In this document: one piece after another, positions 11,871-23,700 of the stretch | Position numbering within the stretch: the first letter of the stretch is position 1 | Layout of the letters: each line of letters opens with the position of its first letter | Source of the DNA: Diphasiastrum complanatum | Taxonomy: Eukaryota > Streptophyta > Lycopodiopsida > Lycopodiales > Lycopodiaceae | Direction of reading: 5' to 3' | NCBI GenBank assembly: GCA_029204225.1 | Contig: CM055106.1 | Span: 49,238,908 to 49,302,907, forward strand | Length of the DNA stretch: 64,000 nt | Notes under the pieces: model-generated | Database searches by the model: none | The model's input: the letters and a program-made list of their open reading frames with translations, nothing else | What the model was told of the DNA's origin: nothing | Made by a program: the position numbers and the translations under genes

Positions 11871-13139
11871 TGATAGAAATAAGACTTTCATGGGATTAAC
11901 CACTTGCTTAGATTTCTTTTGTGGAATCTAGTTTGTGTGCAATGGGGGAACTATCCAGTGGAATAGAGGATAACCCTAGTGATTATTTTGAATAATCTGG
12001 AACTAGAGGAGATTTGGGAGTTTTTGAGCTATGAGATATTCATGAATATGGGAAGTAATGGTAAAGATTAAATTAGATTCACTAATTGGCTACCAAATAC
12101 CATTTAGTTATGGATTAGATAAGTGGAATAAAGCTTTAATCTGAACCTTTTGTCCGAAAATGTATGTATAAGTCAGCCTAATCTTAGTTTGTGCACTAAG
12201 ATCTGAAGTAGGTTGATAGGTTGAAGGAATTTTGTGGATAAAAGTATGATGGTTGGAAAACTTGTGTTGTGGAGTTGTTCACTTCAGAGATTTCCCATAT
12301 ATGTTATTTACTCAAGAGAAATAGAAACTTATGTAGCGAGTTACAAGATTCTCAGTGAGATATGTGAGTAACATATGCAGATTTTGGGGGAATCTGCCAG
12401 ATAAGGACATGTGTGTTTATGTACTGGGTCATAGTGAGATTTTTCTCATCATGATTAATCTTGTTTGGATCTTCTATATATTCATGGTTAATCTATTGGT
12501 TAACTTAAAATGATTTGGATAATGATCTAAATGTGGTGTTGTACATGTATAATTTAGATCTGCACCTAGACATTTAAGATTTTTAAATCATGAGCAATTA
12601 ACTTGAGTAGTTGATTTACTCATGTGGAAGTTAATTGATAAAACGGACAGTGTGAAGATAATTCACCAGCAACTGTTTGTTTTGTGTGTGTAAGACACAT
12701 AATTTATGAGTCAATTGGATTCATTAGGGAATTGTGTGCATAGGATACTGCTTTCTTGGATGAGTATTTCTCAGCTTAGAAATAAACTTGATTCGTTAGT
12801 GATAGTATCCATGTGAGCTCAATTGGATACCGGATCCTAATGGTGCCAAGAATGGCAAACTGAATTTTGGAAATTTAGCAGAAACTTTGTAATCTCTAGA
12901 TGTTGTTCTAGGAGATTGTATAAAGTTTATATTGTTAAAGATGAAGGTTATAATAGTCTTTAATTAATTGGATGATTGTAGAATTTGGAACTCATAATTT
13001 GATTAAGAATCAGTTTGGAAAAATATTCTTGGAATCCGGAGATTTTCCTTGTGGAAAAGATTTCAGAATGATGCTTATATTCATGAGTCGTTTGTTGTAC
13101 ATATAATTAGAATTAAAGTAGAATCATTGTGCTACTGTA

Positions 13140-13370
13140 CTGTGGGTCCTATCAGTTGATAAGGATCAGTTGGCCTCACCACAAGGCAAGTCGACGGGAC
13201 ACGCGTCCCGCCAACGGTAACTTGGGTCATGCATGGGTTGCCTGAGTGAACAACTATATGTACAGTGTAATTTCATTTTGAGAAATACAGTTTCTATGTG
13301 AGCTTGCAGTGGAGAGTGTTTTCTGTCTGTGTTATTGTGTGGCATGATCTGTGTTCCTGTGCAAAGCAAA
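13140..13370 (+). mobile_element. Second LTR end, probable
   Basis: Sequence running from about TGTGGGTCCTATCAG to the CAAAGCA just before a second methionine-tRNA primer site at 13379. It includes a palindromic GGGACACGCGTCCC and a TATA-like CTATATG. The left border is uncertain and it shows no similarity to the LTR at 7494, so it would represent a different element. Confidence 0.4.
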
Positions 13371-13378
13371 TTCTAAGT

Positions 13379-13392
13379 TGGTATCAGAGCCA
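13379..13392 (+). other. Retrotransposon primer-binding site, second copy
   Basis: TGGTATCAGAGCCA is an excellent match to the plant tRNA-iMet primer complement. A weaker third match, TGGTATCAGTAGG, occurs at 13886. No gag follows either of them. Confidence 0.75.
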
Positions 13393-13399
13393 TACAGGG

Positions 13400-15000
13400 A
13401 GTGTTCACAGTACAACATCGCTGTGGAAGAGAGCTTCGGGAGAACTGTCTTTTGAGAGTTCGGGGTTTACGGCGGGTTGAAGACAGAAAGAGAAGCACTG
13501 GTGCACGGTTTCTAGTTTATAGAGGCTTGCCAAGCTCAGCAGAGAGATTAATAGCCTGTGCATAGCATCAGACAGGGAAAAATTTGGTGAAAAATTGACA
13601 ATTTTGAGCCAGTTGAAAATTGAAACCGGGTTTGGGGTTACGGTTTTTTATACATAACTGGTGATTTCTTCGCTGTTTGTGCACCGTTTTGGATGCCGTA
13701 AGGACAGGAAGGAAGCTAATTACATTGTCAACCAGCCATGGAGAGATTATGAGGATTATGTCAGAGATTTGTCTCCAGACAGTTAACCTAGCATATTTGC
13801 GATAAAAGGTGAAAAAAGCCACTTTGTCAAGTTGAACTAAAATCACCGTTTCTGCACAGAATTTCATGATTGAACACTCTATAGACTTGGTATCAGTAGG
13901 ACGACCCTGCTCCAGGCCTCAGATCGTGCTCAAATTGATCCAAAAATGAAATTGATCAAGCAAAAACTAGTTTGGGGAGGCACGGTCGTAGACTGAGAGG
14001 AGCGTGGAGCTCATGCACGACAAACGGGAAATACTCACCACAACAAGCCGACATGTGCAAGCAAAAATATTGATTAGCTAAGCTATATACTTTAAGAGTT
14101 AAGTTGAGCTCCCAAACTAAATATACCAATTGAATGTCAAACTATAGAAGATAAATATAACTGCAACAAATCTTTGCTACAACTCATGTTGTGTATGTTT
14201 ACAAGTGTGTAAGTGAGGAGATAAGAAGTGTAGACTAGAGAATGAAAGGAATGTACTTGCAATTCACTAAGGGTGCAGAATTGAAGAGGGCACTTGGAAT
14301 CAATATCCCAGCAATAAATTTTGGTGGAAATTTAGGGGCCTCGGGACCTTATGGTTGAAAACACTGCTAAGAGCACATCTTGACACTTGGAATCAACAAT
14401 CATAGATGGTTGGAAATCTAATAAATGACAAATTTTAACTACATGATAATTGCAATTGCATAGCCATATTACGAGAAAGGAATGACTAAGGACAAGAATT
14501 TAGCTAATGGAGCTACGTTGATGGGAGCTCATGATGGAGTTGTGATGATGGAGCTCATGATGCCACCTCTGAGAAGTTTATAGCTTGGCACCTTGTGTAG
14601 AGAGAAATGGGCGTGAGAGAGATGGCGGGAGTGCATTGAACACCTTTTAATGAGTTGTGTTGCTAGAGCACTTATCCTAGGCCCAAAAAACTAGTGTGAC
14701 TTTGCCCTTATGTGGCATAATCTTCCACGACAAAGAACATGTAATTTTAAACTCTCTTAGGCCACTTTGAATCAATTGACTCAACCACGAGTTGACATGT
14801 CATTGTTCATGTTGCCATCACTTGTGATTTGAAACCGCCCTCAATTAAAGAAACGCCTTCTTAATAAAAGGTTAAAAGTTGGATGAGTAAAATCTGATTT
14901 TGATGTAACTAGCCATCAAATTTAAACATTATGATAAAGAACTTGACATAGCATGCATACCCATGGTTCCATTGAAAAGCTTTCTTTTTATTTATTTACT
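13400..15000. other. No gene seen (retroelement leader and flank)
   Basis: The first few hundred bases look like retroelement leader. The rest is AT-rich with only short accidental frames. TTGGAATCAA recurs twice near 14295 and 14385 within otherwise unremarkable DNA. Confidence 0.4.
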
Positions 15001-15087
15001 TATAATTTAAGGTTACCCTTGATATAGAAATATAAAAAATTGAAGCCTGGGCAATCCCCGTCTTTGAATAGGAATAAAAACTTAAAA

Positions 15088-15100
15088 AGTATATATAATC
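15088..15100 (+). promoter_or_regulatory. TATA-like element upstream of AIR9
   Basis: AAGTATATATAATC lies about 1.3 kb before the AIR9 start codon, upstream of a GC-rich, pyrimidine-rich stretch (15200-15640) that could be transcribed leader. The link to AIR9 transcription is inference only. A promoter nearer the gene is equally possible. Confidence 0.2.
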
Positions 15101-15457
15101 TTTAGACGGAAAAAGAGTGAATGTTCTTTTTTTGACTTTAGATCTTTTTTTTTTTTCTGAAAAAGGAGGGGCAATTTTTTTTAAAGTAAAGGCCGTTGAA
15201 GCTTTGGCCCCATCGTCCTGCTCACTGCCACCTTCCAATCCAGCCATGAATAGGGTCTGTGGCATGTGTCCCAATAATGTGCAGCCACGTGGTGAAGGCC
15301 TGACATGGCCCCATTTTAAAGACTGCCCCCTAACGTGCGAGAGAGCTGGCTGGGTTGGTGACGTCCCTGCCCTGCCCTGCCCTGCCCCTTCATCCTTCCC
15401 GCCCCCGCCATCTCCGTCTCTTTTTGCTTCCTCGATGAATGAATGAATGGCTGAATG

Positions 15458-15481
15458 CAGCAGCAGCAGCAGCAGCAGCAG
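15458..15481 (+). repeat. (CAG)8 trinucleotide repeat
   Basis: Eight perfect CAG units, preceded by (GAAT)n at 15433-15450 and a CCTGC repeat at 15368-15388. It lies in the AIR9 upstream region, possibly in the 5' leader. Confidence 0.9.
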
Positions 15482-15851
15482 CATGCGCTAGTAGTATGGA
15501 TAGTGAGCCAAAATAATAAGTTGCTCTACGATCCATTCCATCCATATTGAGGCAGGCAGGCGCCGTTTCTTCATCATCCTTCCTGTTGCACTTGCTTTGC
15601 TTCCTTATGGCCAGAGCCTCCTCCTCCTCATTCATCCTCATCCTTTGTATCTAATTTAGCTTGCATTATTTGCTCCATTTTGTATGCTTCACTTGTGATT
15701 GGAGAGAGCCTCCTGCCTCATTCTCATCCTCATCTTTCGTATCTCTGTCTGATTCCTGCTTCTCTTTTGTGACTGCAATCTCTTGTTTCATCCGCGTCCG
15801 TTCTGCTTGGTTAGACTTGTAATTTCTGCTCCATATGCATAGCATGCTTTA

Positions 15852-16200
15852 TTTTTGACCAGAACAGCCTCCTGCCTAAAACTCTAACCAAGGAGGAATT
15901 ATCTCGGGCTTGATGTTTTTGGCTCGTTGTATTTATTTTATTTTATTCGTGTACCATTTGGGCCAGACAAGAGCAGATCTGTTTATAGCTTCACATTATC
16001 GGAGCAATTAGCTCTTAAGTTTAGATCCTAATTCCAGAGTCGTTTTTGACTACAGCCTCCTGCTGCAAAAATTTATCATCAAGCAGGAATTACCTCGACC
16101 TTGATGTTTTATTAGCTAGCTCTTCATGTTTATTTGATTTCATTTTATTAGTGTGCCCTTTGGCAAGACGGCAGCAGATCTGTGTGCAGCTTCACATTAT
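15852..16200 (+). repeat. Tandem duplication in the AIR9 leader
   Basis: Copy A (about 15852-15999) and copy B (about 16043-16200) share the same order of blocks: TTTTTGAC, ACAGCCTCCTGC, AGGAATTA, CTCG, CTTGATGTTTT, TTCATTTTATT-like, GGC(C)AGAC, AGCAGATCTGT and GCTTCACATTAT. The offset is about 190 bp. Weaker related starts with AGCCTCCT at 15614 and 15705 suggest repeated earlier duplication. The copies sit less than 600 bp upstream of the AIR9 start codon. Confidence 0.75.
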
Positions 16201-16406
16201 ATGAGGATTTAGTTAGTGGTGTAGTGTATGTACAAGGGAGGTGATAAAGTAGGGAATTGCGTATCAGTAGTGGTGCGGATGAATTAGGCGGCTTGGTTTG
16301 GATCAATGAGCCTGTAGTGGTTCGGCATTGCGCGGAGCTCGACCTTGCCTGCTGATTACTGCTTGCATTGGTCTTGTGAGCTGTGGGGATCAGCGGGCGG
16401 GCTGAT

Positions 16407-17705
16407 ATGGAAGAAACCTCACTTGTGGATTCGCCTCTGGAGTCCGACCTAGCAGACTTGACCGATCCAAACATCGAAGATTACTCAACTAGCAATGTTG
16501 CTGAACCTCCAACAGAGGTTCACGAAACATCAAATGCAGAATCTCTTTTGAACAATGCGGGATTTGGTGAAGCATTGGACGAAGAGGGGGAAGACAATGT
16601 GTCTCAAGAAGCTAAGATACATGAGAGCGGAAAATCTCACGCTGCGCACGCGGATCCGGAATCAACCCTGCCAGATGAAGGAGTAAAAGAGGCTAATGTT
16701 GGTTATGCTCAAAATGGACTCTCCAATGGGTTGACGGCGGACAATGGATCTGGAAAAAATGGTAAGTCAGAAGTTAAAGTTAAGCAAATACAAAAAGGAG
16801 CTGGATCGAGTCTTCATGGTGGTAAATCGTCCATCAAATGCTCTACACTAGTCAAGAAAACTCATGCATCCGGAAATAGTGGTACATCATCATCATCGTC
16901 TAAGCCCTTTTTGAGATCGTCATCTTCATCGGCTTTAGCAAGGAGGCAGGACACTAGCGCCCCTCAGAGCAGCAATAACAATGGAAGCCCCAATGTGGCG
17001 TCAAAACCTTCAGTGCTGAAAAAGCACTCAGCCACAAGCACTTCAGGAACTGTCGTTAGCTCTCCTGCCACTCCCGGCAGGAGAAGCTCCATCAGTGGTC
17101 TTTCTACTCCATCTAGACCAACCACTCCTGCTACGCAATCAAGACGCGCATCTCTGTCTGCTCTATCCACTAGATCAGCACCTTCAATCACTGAGCTGAA
17201 CAAATGGGCAACCTCCCCATCCTCAAAATCCAACCCCCCTCTAAAATCTGCTGTTTCCAAAAGGCCAACCAGTCTATCCCTACAGTCTAATTCTGATGGG
17301 GGAAAAACTATACCGGATTTTCTCAAGCGCAGCAGCCCTTCTTCCATCAGATCTCCCATACCCTCAGCTGGGAAGTCTCCTGTGCCTAGTAAAATATCTC
17401 CTAAAGCTCTCTCTTCATCTCCCAAGGCTTATACAAACTCAAAATCTCTAGCCTCAAACGGTGGTCTTTCTGGATCAGCTAATGCACAGAAGAAGCCGAG
17501 CACGACTGATAGCTTCACCAATAAGAGGTCGTCAAGGTCCTCAGAGGGTGCAGGTCTAACTTCACGATCCTCAAATGAAAGAACACCCGCATCCACTGAC
17601 AGAGCCCCAAGTATGCTTTCTCGGAGAAAGTCTTTAACTCCCGAGTCTCGTGACACTCGCTTCATACCTCTTCCTCCAGTGGATGTCAAAGCAGGCGATG
17701 ATGTG
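16407..17705 (+). other. AIR9: AIR9 exon 1: microtubule-binding N terminus
   Basis: One 1299-bp exon (433 codons). The first 110 residues are acidic (SDLADLTDPNIEDY, EALDEEGEDN). Residues about 130-425 are basic and rich in Ser, Thr, Pro, Lys and Arg: SSSSKPFLRSSSSSALARR, SSPATPGRRSSISGLSTPSR, SRRASLSALSTRSAPS, PESRDTRFIPLPPVDV. In Arabidopsis the equivalent region suffices for microtubule binding. The exon is longer than the Arabidopsis counterpart. It ends with codon GTG before gtatga (phase 0). Many SP/TP and RRxS sites suggest phosphorylation, which is inference. Confidence 0.93.
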
Positions 17706-20700
17706 GTATGACTTCCCTAATTCAAGACTGTAAGATCATTAAACAGCAGGAAAGATCTGCTTGTTTTATACCATGCCAGTCTCATTTTTAGGTCTATCAA
17801 GTAAGTCGATGAAATTGACCTCAATTGTAGAGTTTTAGTATGTATCTGAATTCAGTGCTGAATTCATTGCACAATTGCATCAATCGGACCTTGCCTTCCT
17901 ATTATGCTTTGCAGTTACATCAGTCTGCAGGCTAAAGGCATCACTTATGTTTAAACTATTGCAGCACAGCTCTCGGCAAGTAGTTGTATTCTTTTCTATG
18001 GTCTTTATAGTTCTTGTGGGCTCGAAGCCAGGCATAAAGCTAACCCTCTCCTCAAGAGGAGAGAACCAAAATGTAACATATAAATACAAGAGCTGGTTTT
18101 ACTGCAGAGGTTGGATCTAAGAGGACAGAAGGTGAGAAGCCTCGATTGCAATCTTGTGAATCTGACACCAAAGTTGGAGGTATGTAAATATCTGAGAGTG
18201 TTTTACTCTATAAAGATCGCAAGTTGAAATTTCTCATTATCAAGTCAATCACCTAATAATTAAGCGTATTTTTTTGGCAGTAATGACTGGTAATGTCATA
18301 AATTCTTAGGCTGTTACTTCCATTCTAGATTTTACCCTAATCCCTAGAGATTGAACCAACTATCTCCCTGTCGCGTGAGAGCTCTCTTTCTTGCTGTTTA
18401 ACCCGCGGGACTTCTGTTTTGCAGTTTGTGTATCTTAGAGATAACAAACTTTCATCGATGAATGGCATTGAGATATTGAAGCGAGTGAAGGTATCGTGAT
18501 TTTTCCAAATCTAGTTTAGTTTCTCGTTGAACATACAAACTTTATAGTGAAAAATTGTACTTTTTAGTCAATATATAATCACATTGTTCTAGAAGAAGGT
18601 TGCAGTAGCACATGGGTACAATGATTCTTGCTTCCAGTCAGCCATTGCTGCGTGCAAATTTTATTTCTCTACAATGACGTTGAATAGATCAACAGGGTTA
18701 GTACATTGTAATTGTCTCAAAGCTTTTGGATCATGATCAGAGGAATGAGGAATGACTTGTGGGTGTTGACTTTTATCATGAACAGGTTCTTGATCTTAGC
18801 TTCAATGAATTCAAAGGAGCTGGTTTTGAGCCTTTGACAACCTGTAAAGCTCTGCAGGTAATGCTTCTAGTTGGAGATTAGATATGAAAGCCGTATTGGG
18901 CTTTTTGAAGATTGTTCTTCTCTCTTGACTGCTTGAGGACTTTGCTGTGACTAATTTGTTGGTTTGATTTTTGTGTTCAGTTCAGTTTAAGTTTTGTTGA
19001 TGTCCTTATGAGTCGTTTCTGAGCTAAATGTTGAAGCTCTCAAGTTCCATGATGAGTTATATTAATGTACAACATTGTTTACTGCTGTGTAGCAACTTTA
19101 TCTTGCTGGAAATCAAATTACCTCGTTAAGTGGATTACCTCAGCTCCCAAATTTGGAGGTATACATGTGTTTCGTACTTTTCCCAAACTCTACTGGTATG
19201 TGGGAAGTTTTCCTAGTCTGCAAAATATGATACTTTGGCAGATACATGTTTTTCCTGTGTCTCACTGGAATCACTCTAGAGTAGCATCACAGTTGCTTCA
19301 AATTGTGCATTTTTTGGGCAAAAAACCAAGAAAAAATATAAAACAAATGTTCAGGAATGCTTGTTATTTTTGTTGTGTTGGATGATGATTCACCAAAGGT
19401 TTTCTAAGTTCATTTCAGGTGCATTGCAATATGGCTATATTGTGCTGTTTTGATGTCTTAGTTTGGTGGCTCTGATAATCTAAAAGCCAATAAATAAAAT
19501 TGAAGAAGTTGTTTTTGAGTAAGTCCATATTAGCTGGACATTCATTTTTTGCAATTTTATGATCCAAATCACATAGTTCTGCTGAACTTGCAGTTCCTTT
19601 CAGTGGCTCAGAACAAGTTGAAGTCACTAGCCATGGCAGCACAACCAAGACTTCAGGTAGCACATCTATGCTGTTCAAGTTCAAGTCTATTCTCAACAAA
19701 CATGTAGGATAAACTTAACCTTTTTTGGTGTTTGTACTTCGCTTTACATTCTAGGTGTTGGCTGCAAGCAAAAATAAAATATCAACGCTGAAAGGTTTTC
19801 CGCATCTACCTGCTTTGGAGGTATTCTATCCTAAAATTCTATCTAATGGACTAGTTCAACATGCATAATGCTGTTGTTCTGTTATCTCAAATGTGCAGTG
19901 ATACATGTTCACATTAGTCTGTAATTGTTTCTAAATTAAGTGTTCCGGGGTGACAATCTTGTCAAAGATTGCACTAAGAATGTACTAATCTGATTATGTA
20001 GCTTTCAAACTACCAATTTATTTGAAAAAAGATATCTCCATACATCAAATTTCACGTCCATTATACTTACAACAGCATTTGCGCTTGGAGGAGAATCCTA
20101 TCCTGGACGTTCCTCACATTGAGGCCGGTGCAATATTGCTGGTTGGACCAACATTGAAAAAATTTAATGATCGAGGTGTGTGCCCCTATGCTTTACTAAT
20201 CTTTTTGTTCGTACGCTTTATACTTTGATACGAAAATATGATGCAGTTGATAATGGAGAGCTTTGTTATGATTTGAGGGATTTGCTATGCAGATCTATCC
20301 ACTGAAGAAGTGAAGCTTTCGCAATCATATCCTGCATGGACGGCTTTTTGTGTTCAAGAAGGCTTGGAGTTTTGTAGTCCTGAAGAAGCCTTAGGTACAA
20401 CTCTTGGATGCGACAGACTAGTGCAGTCTTACAACTGAGCTTGTTTCCACAGGCAATGCTGGGAGTAGTTTCTAGTCCTCCACGTACAAAGCATGCTTGC
20501 TCATTATTGCTTGCTTGTTAAAAGCTTATTCATGAGTTGCTAGCTTGTAGTCGGGTTGTGTTAAAGATAACACTCTTTGCTTGTGGTTAAGTTTTTCATA
20601 TGTTTGGTTCACAATAAGAGTATTATTGTCATGTGCAATATTTCTTTCCGAGCTACTTGATCATAGAGATGAGATTTTTCTTCTTTTTGGGTATACGAGG

Positions 20701-23700
20701 GCATTAGAACTCAGTTAGATCTCATGTAACATTTGATGGTGTTTATGTTTGGCCTTCGTAGAAAGAGGTATTGTAACAAAAATGTGCTACATCTCCAAGG
20801 GTTACAACTTTATAGGTGACAGGTGTACTTTTGAAATAAGCAGCCTAAGGCCAAGTTTCTCATATATGTCCTTAATCCTTTTTCATAACAAGAAATTGTT
20901 GCACCTACCTACTCTGCTTGATCGCAGAAGTTCGCCTTATCATTATAAAGTAGTTGCATAAGGATGGTTATTGGTTTTTGATGTTATGATTGATTTCAAT
21001 TTTCTTTTAAAATGACTTCTCATTTTACTAGTTGGCTGCATGATTTTGTGATAGTTGAGAGTTTGCTCATAAACTTCAAACTGCATAGTTTTAATTTGTT
21101 ATGGCTCAAGGACTAAGGTACTGTGGAATGTGATGGCATGCAATTTATTAACACTGAAACATAATTATGGCCCAAATTATTCTTAATTAAAAATTCTTTA
21201 CTTATTTGGAAAGGAACTGCGGTGCCTAAACTAAGAGATAAGAAAGCATGAGACACTTGTGCAATGGTAGACATTGATAGGACGGACACTTTGTCATTAG
21301 CAAACTAGAGTAAAGCAGGAAAATATCTCTTCAAGCCAAAGATGAAACTTCCAAAAAATACATAAATGTGACTTCATGAAGTAAATACAATTGAAATATA
21401 GTATCAGTTACGTTGCACAGAATAAATTTTTTTTGAAAGCAAATGGAAAATGTTCTTAATGGATTTTATTGCCAAATTTTTTTGTAGAAATGATCATGAT
21501 CTAGTTAAGCTATAAAAAATTATCCTCGCCAAGAAGCCCTTCATATGCTTTTGTTATAGACAGTTTCTGTAACAAAACTGTTTTTCATTATACGGTCTAC
21601 CTAATGATGCCTTCAGTGATTATGCTTCCAGGCTCCTAGTTCAGGAGTTGAGTTTATTTACCACTCTAAACTCACAAGGGATTGTCAAGAGATAGTTGTA
21701 TTGGGGTTTCTGTAATCTTTGGTTCTATTGGTGCAATTGAGGCTTGTGCATATTTACTTCTTTATTAGTTTGAATAATAAAAGTTTAACTAACTCAATGG
21801 GTCCTCCAATAAGTGGCATGTTGGTGAAACATCCTCCTCCCTGTGAGTCTTGGAGTTCGACTCTACTTGTCTACACAAAAAGAGGCACAGAAGAGAAAGC
21901 AAGTTAATTCATTGAATAAGGTTTCTATTGGCAAGCAGGTTGATAAAAATGAGTCTCCTATATTCTGAAAAATTTACCATGGCATTTGCCTCATTGTCAT
22001 TTCTGATTAGCACTGTGAGGTGAGGACATTTTACCGTTTTAGCTGTCTTGTGATCTTGCAGAATCGACAAAAAAATTCATGTTTAGCAAATGGAAGGACC
22101 AACTACCACCGGGGTACCTTGTGACTGAAGCTTATGTGGATCGTCCATCTGAAGAGGATCCTTGCCGTTGCAGATTCAAGATACAAAAAGAATCAAAGAT
22201 CTCTGAGGCAGTGGACTTGGATCTGCACTATCAGTGGCACATTGGGGATCGAACTCCAACAAACTTTGTGCCAATTGAAGGTTCAACTAGTGAGGCAAGC
22301 ACACAAGTTCTTTGTATTTAGTTAAGTGGTTGTATATTCAAAGACCCGTTTAAGAGAAAAAAGTTGTCGAGTAGGTTCTAATATTGAAATTGTGATGCTC
22401 TAGCATAGCTTACATTGAAGTTTCTTTATCATGAATTATTACAGTCTGTCTTCCCTGTCTACTGTAAGTGTACTTGATGCTTAAGACTTTGTTGGCAACT
22501 TCAGTTCTTAAGAACATGGAGCTTTCTAAGTGTTTGCTCAATAAGAGTGTTAGCCATTTCCTGCTAGACTTTACATTCTACCACAGCAGGAGAGATAAAT
22601 GGAAGGGCCTTCTTTCTACATTCCGTATACCACTTCTATTTTCATGATCCTATTTGTCGTGTTCTTTTAAAGCAATCAATATAGTTCTACTCATTTGCCA
22701 TGGCATACTCATAGCACCTCAAGTTGATTAAATTTACCTTCAAGTGTTCCTAGTTATATCTATGATTGTGTTTGACTTTGGTCAGTTCATATTCTTTAGC
22801 AAGAACTTAGTTACATGTGTCTACTTTTCCCTTAGAATGCTAAATATGAGAATCGAAAATGATTAGAAAAACCATGAAAATGATTTACTGTATTGAACCT
22901 TTGTCCTGTGTATTCTGAAATGTTTCATTTGCATAAGTATGTGCCATGTCAGTTCTCTACTGCGTTTTGACAAAAGTAGAACTTGTACTACAAAGGTACT
23001 CAAGCCACTCAGAGCCTTGGAGGTTGACTACTCTTGTGATTGTGTTCATGTACAATAGTTTTTGCATACAACTTGTTCGTTGGGGGGTTATTTTTTTTTG
23101 TATTTAATATCCCTATGTTCGATTCGATCCCATGACCTCAAGGAGTGGACAAAGCCCTTCACCAGCATAGCATTGATTGGGGATCAGCGAAGTGCTATCT
23201 TGAGTTACTGCAGGTGTGACTTTTCCATGAATCAGCAGATGACAACATGGGTTGTTGTGTAGAGGTTACATTTGTGCTTTATAATCTCAGAGTACCTATT
23301 AAACATAACTCTCTTTCAATGGGTCACATCTTTCACAACTTCAATCTACTCAAAATTTATTGGTGGCTGTAACTTGATGCATGGAGTTAGATGAGGTTTT
23401 CAATTGGCAATCATCTGCTTGATGCTGCTATAGAGGACAACATCCCGTGTCTTGGCATAAATTGATCAATGTTAAGGTCCAAGGAGTAAAATTGTGTGTG
23501 ATGATTGAGTGAAATGATAAACAACATAACTTGTAGCTTCTTTGATGACCAGGTATATTGGCCAAAGCACGAGGATGTAGGTTACCATTTAAAGGTTGAG
23601 TGCACACCCTTCCTACAGGACGTGGAATTTCCTCCCATCTTTGCCATTTCCTTGCCTGTTGCTGCAGGTAAGTTTTTTGCCTCTGGAATAATTTCCTTAA

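Larger units (their letters stand above)
7998..13130. other. Long non-coding interior, probably LTR-element derived
   Basis: About 5 kb with no recognisable gag, protease, integrase or reverse transcriptase. The longest frame, 10694-11056 plus, has 120 codons and matches nothing I know. From 11057 to 13130 not even short frames are conspicuous. A long interior without coding capacity behind an LTR and primer site resembles large retrotransposon derivatives (LARDs). A CT microsatellite and a purine tract within it are listed separately. Confidence 0.4.

Noticed and set aside
14996-15641. Minus-strand frames of 162 and 83 codons containing Ala, Leu and Glu runs
   Set aside because: They are driven by the CAG, GAAT and CCTGC simple repeats upstream of AIR9.
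16964-17689. Minus-strand frames of 153 and 86 codons opposite AIR9 exon 1
   Set aside because: Shadows of the Ser/Pro-rich coding exon. No independent start or splice context or known family.
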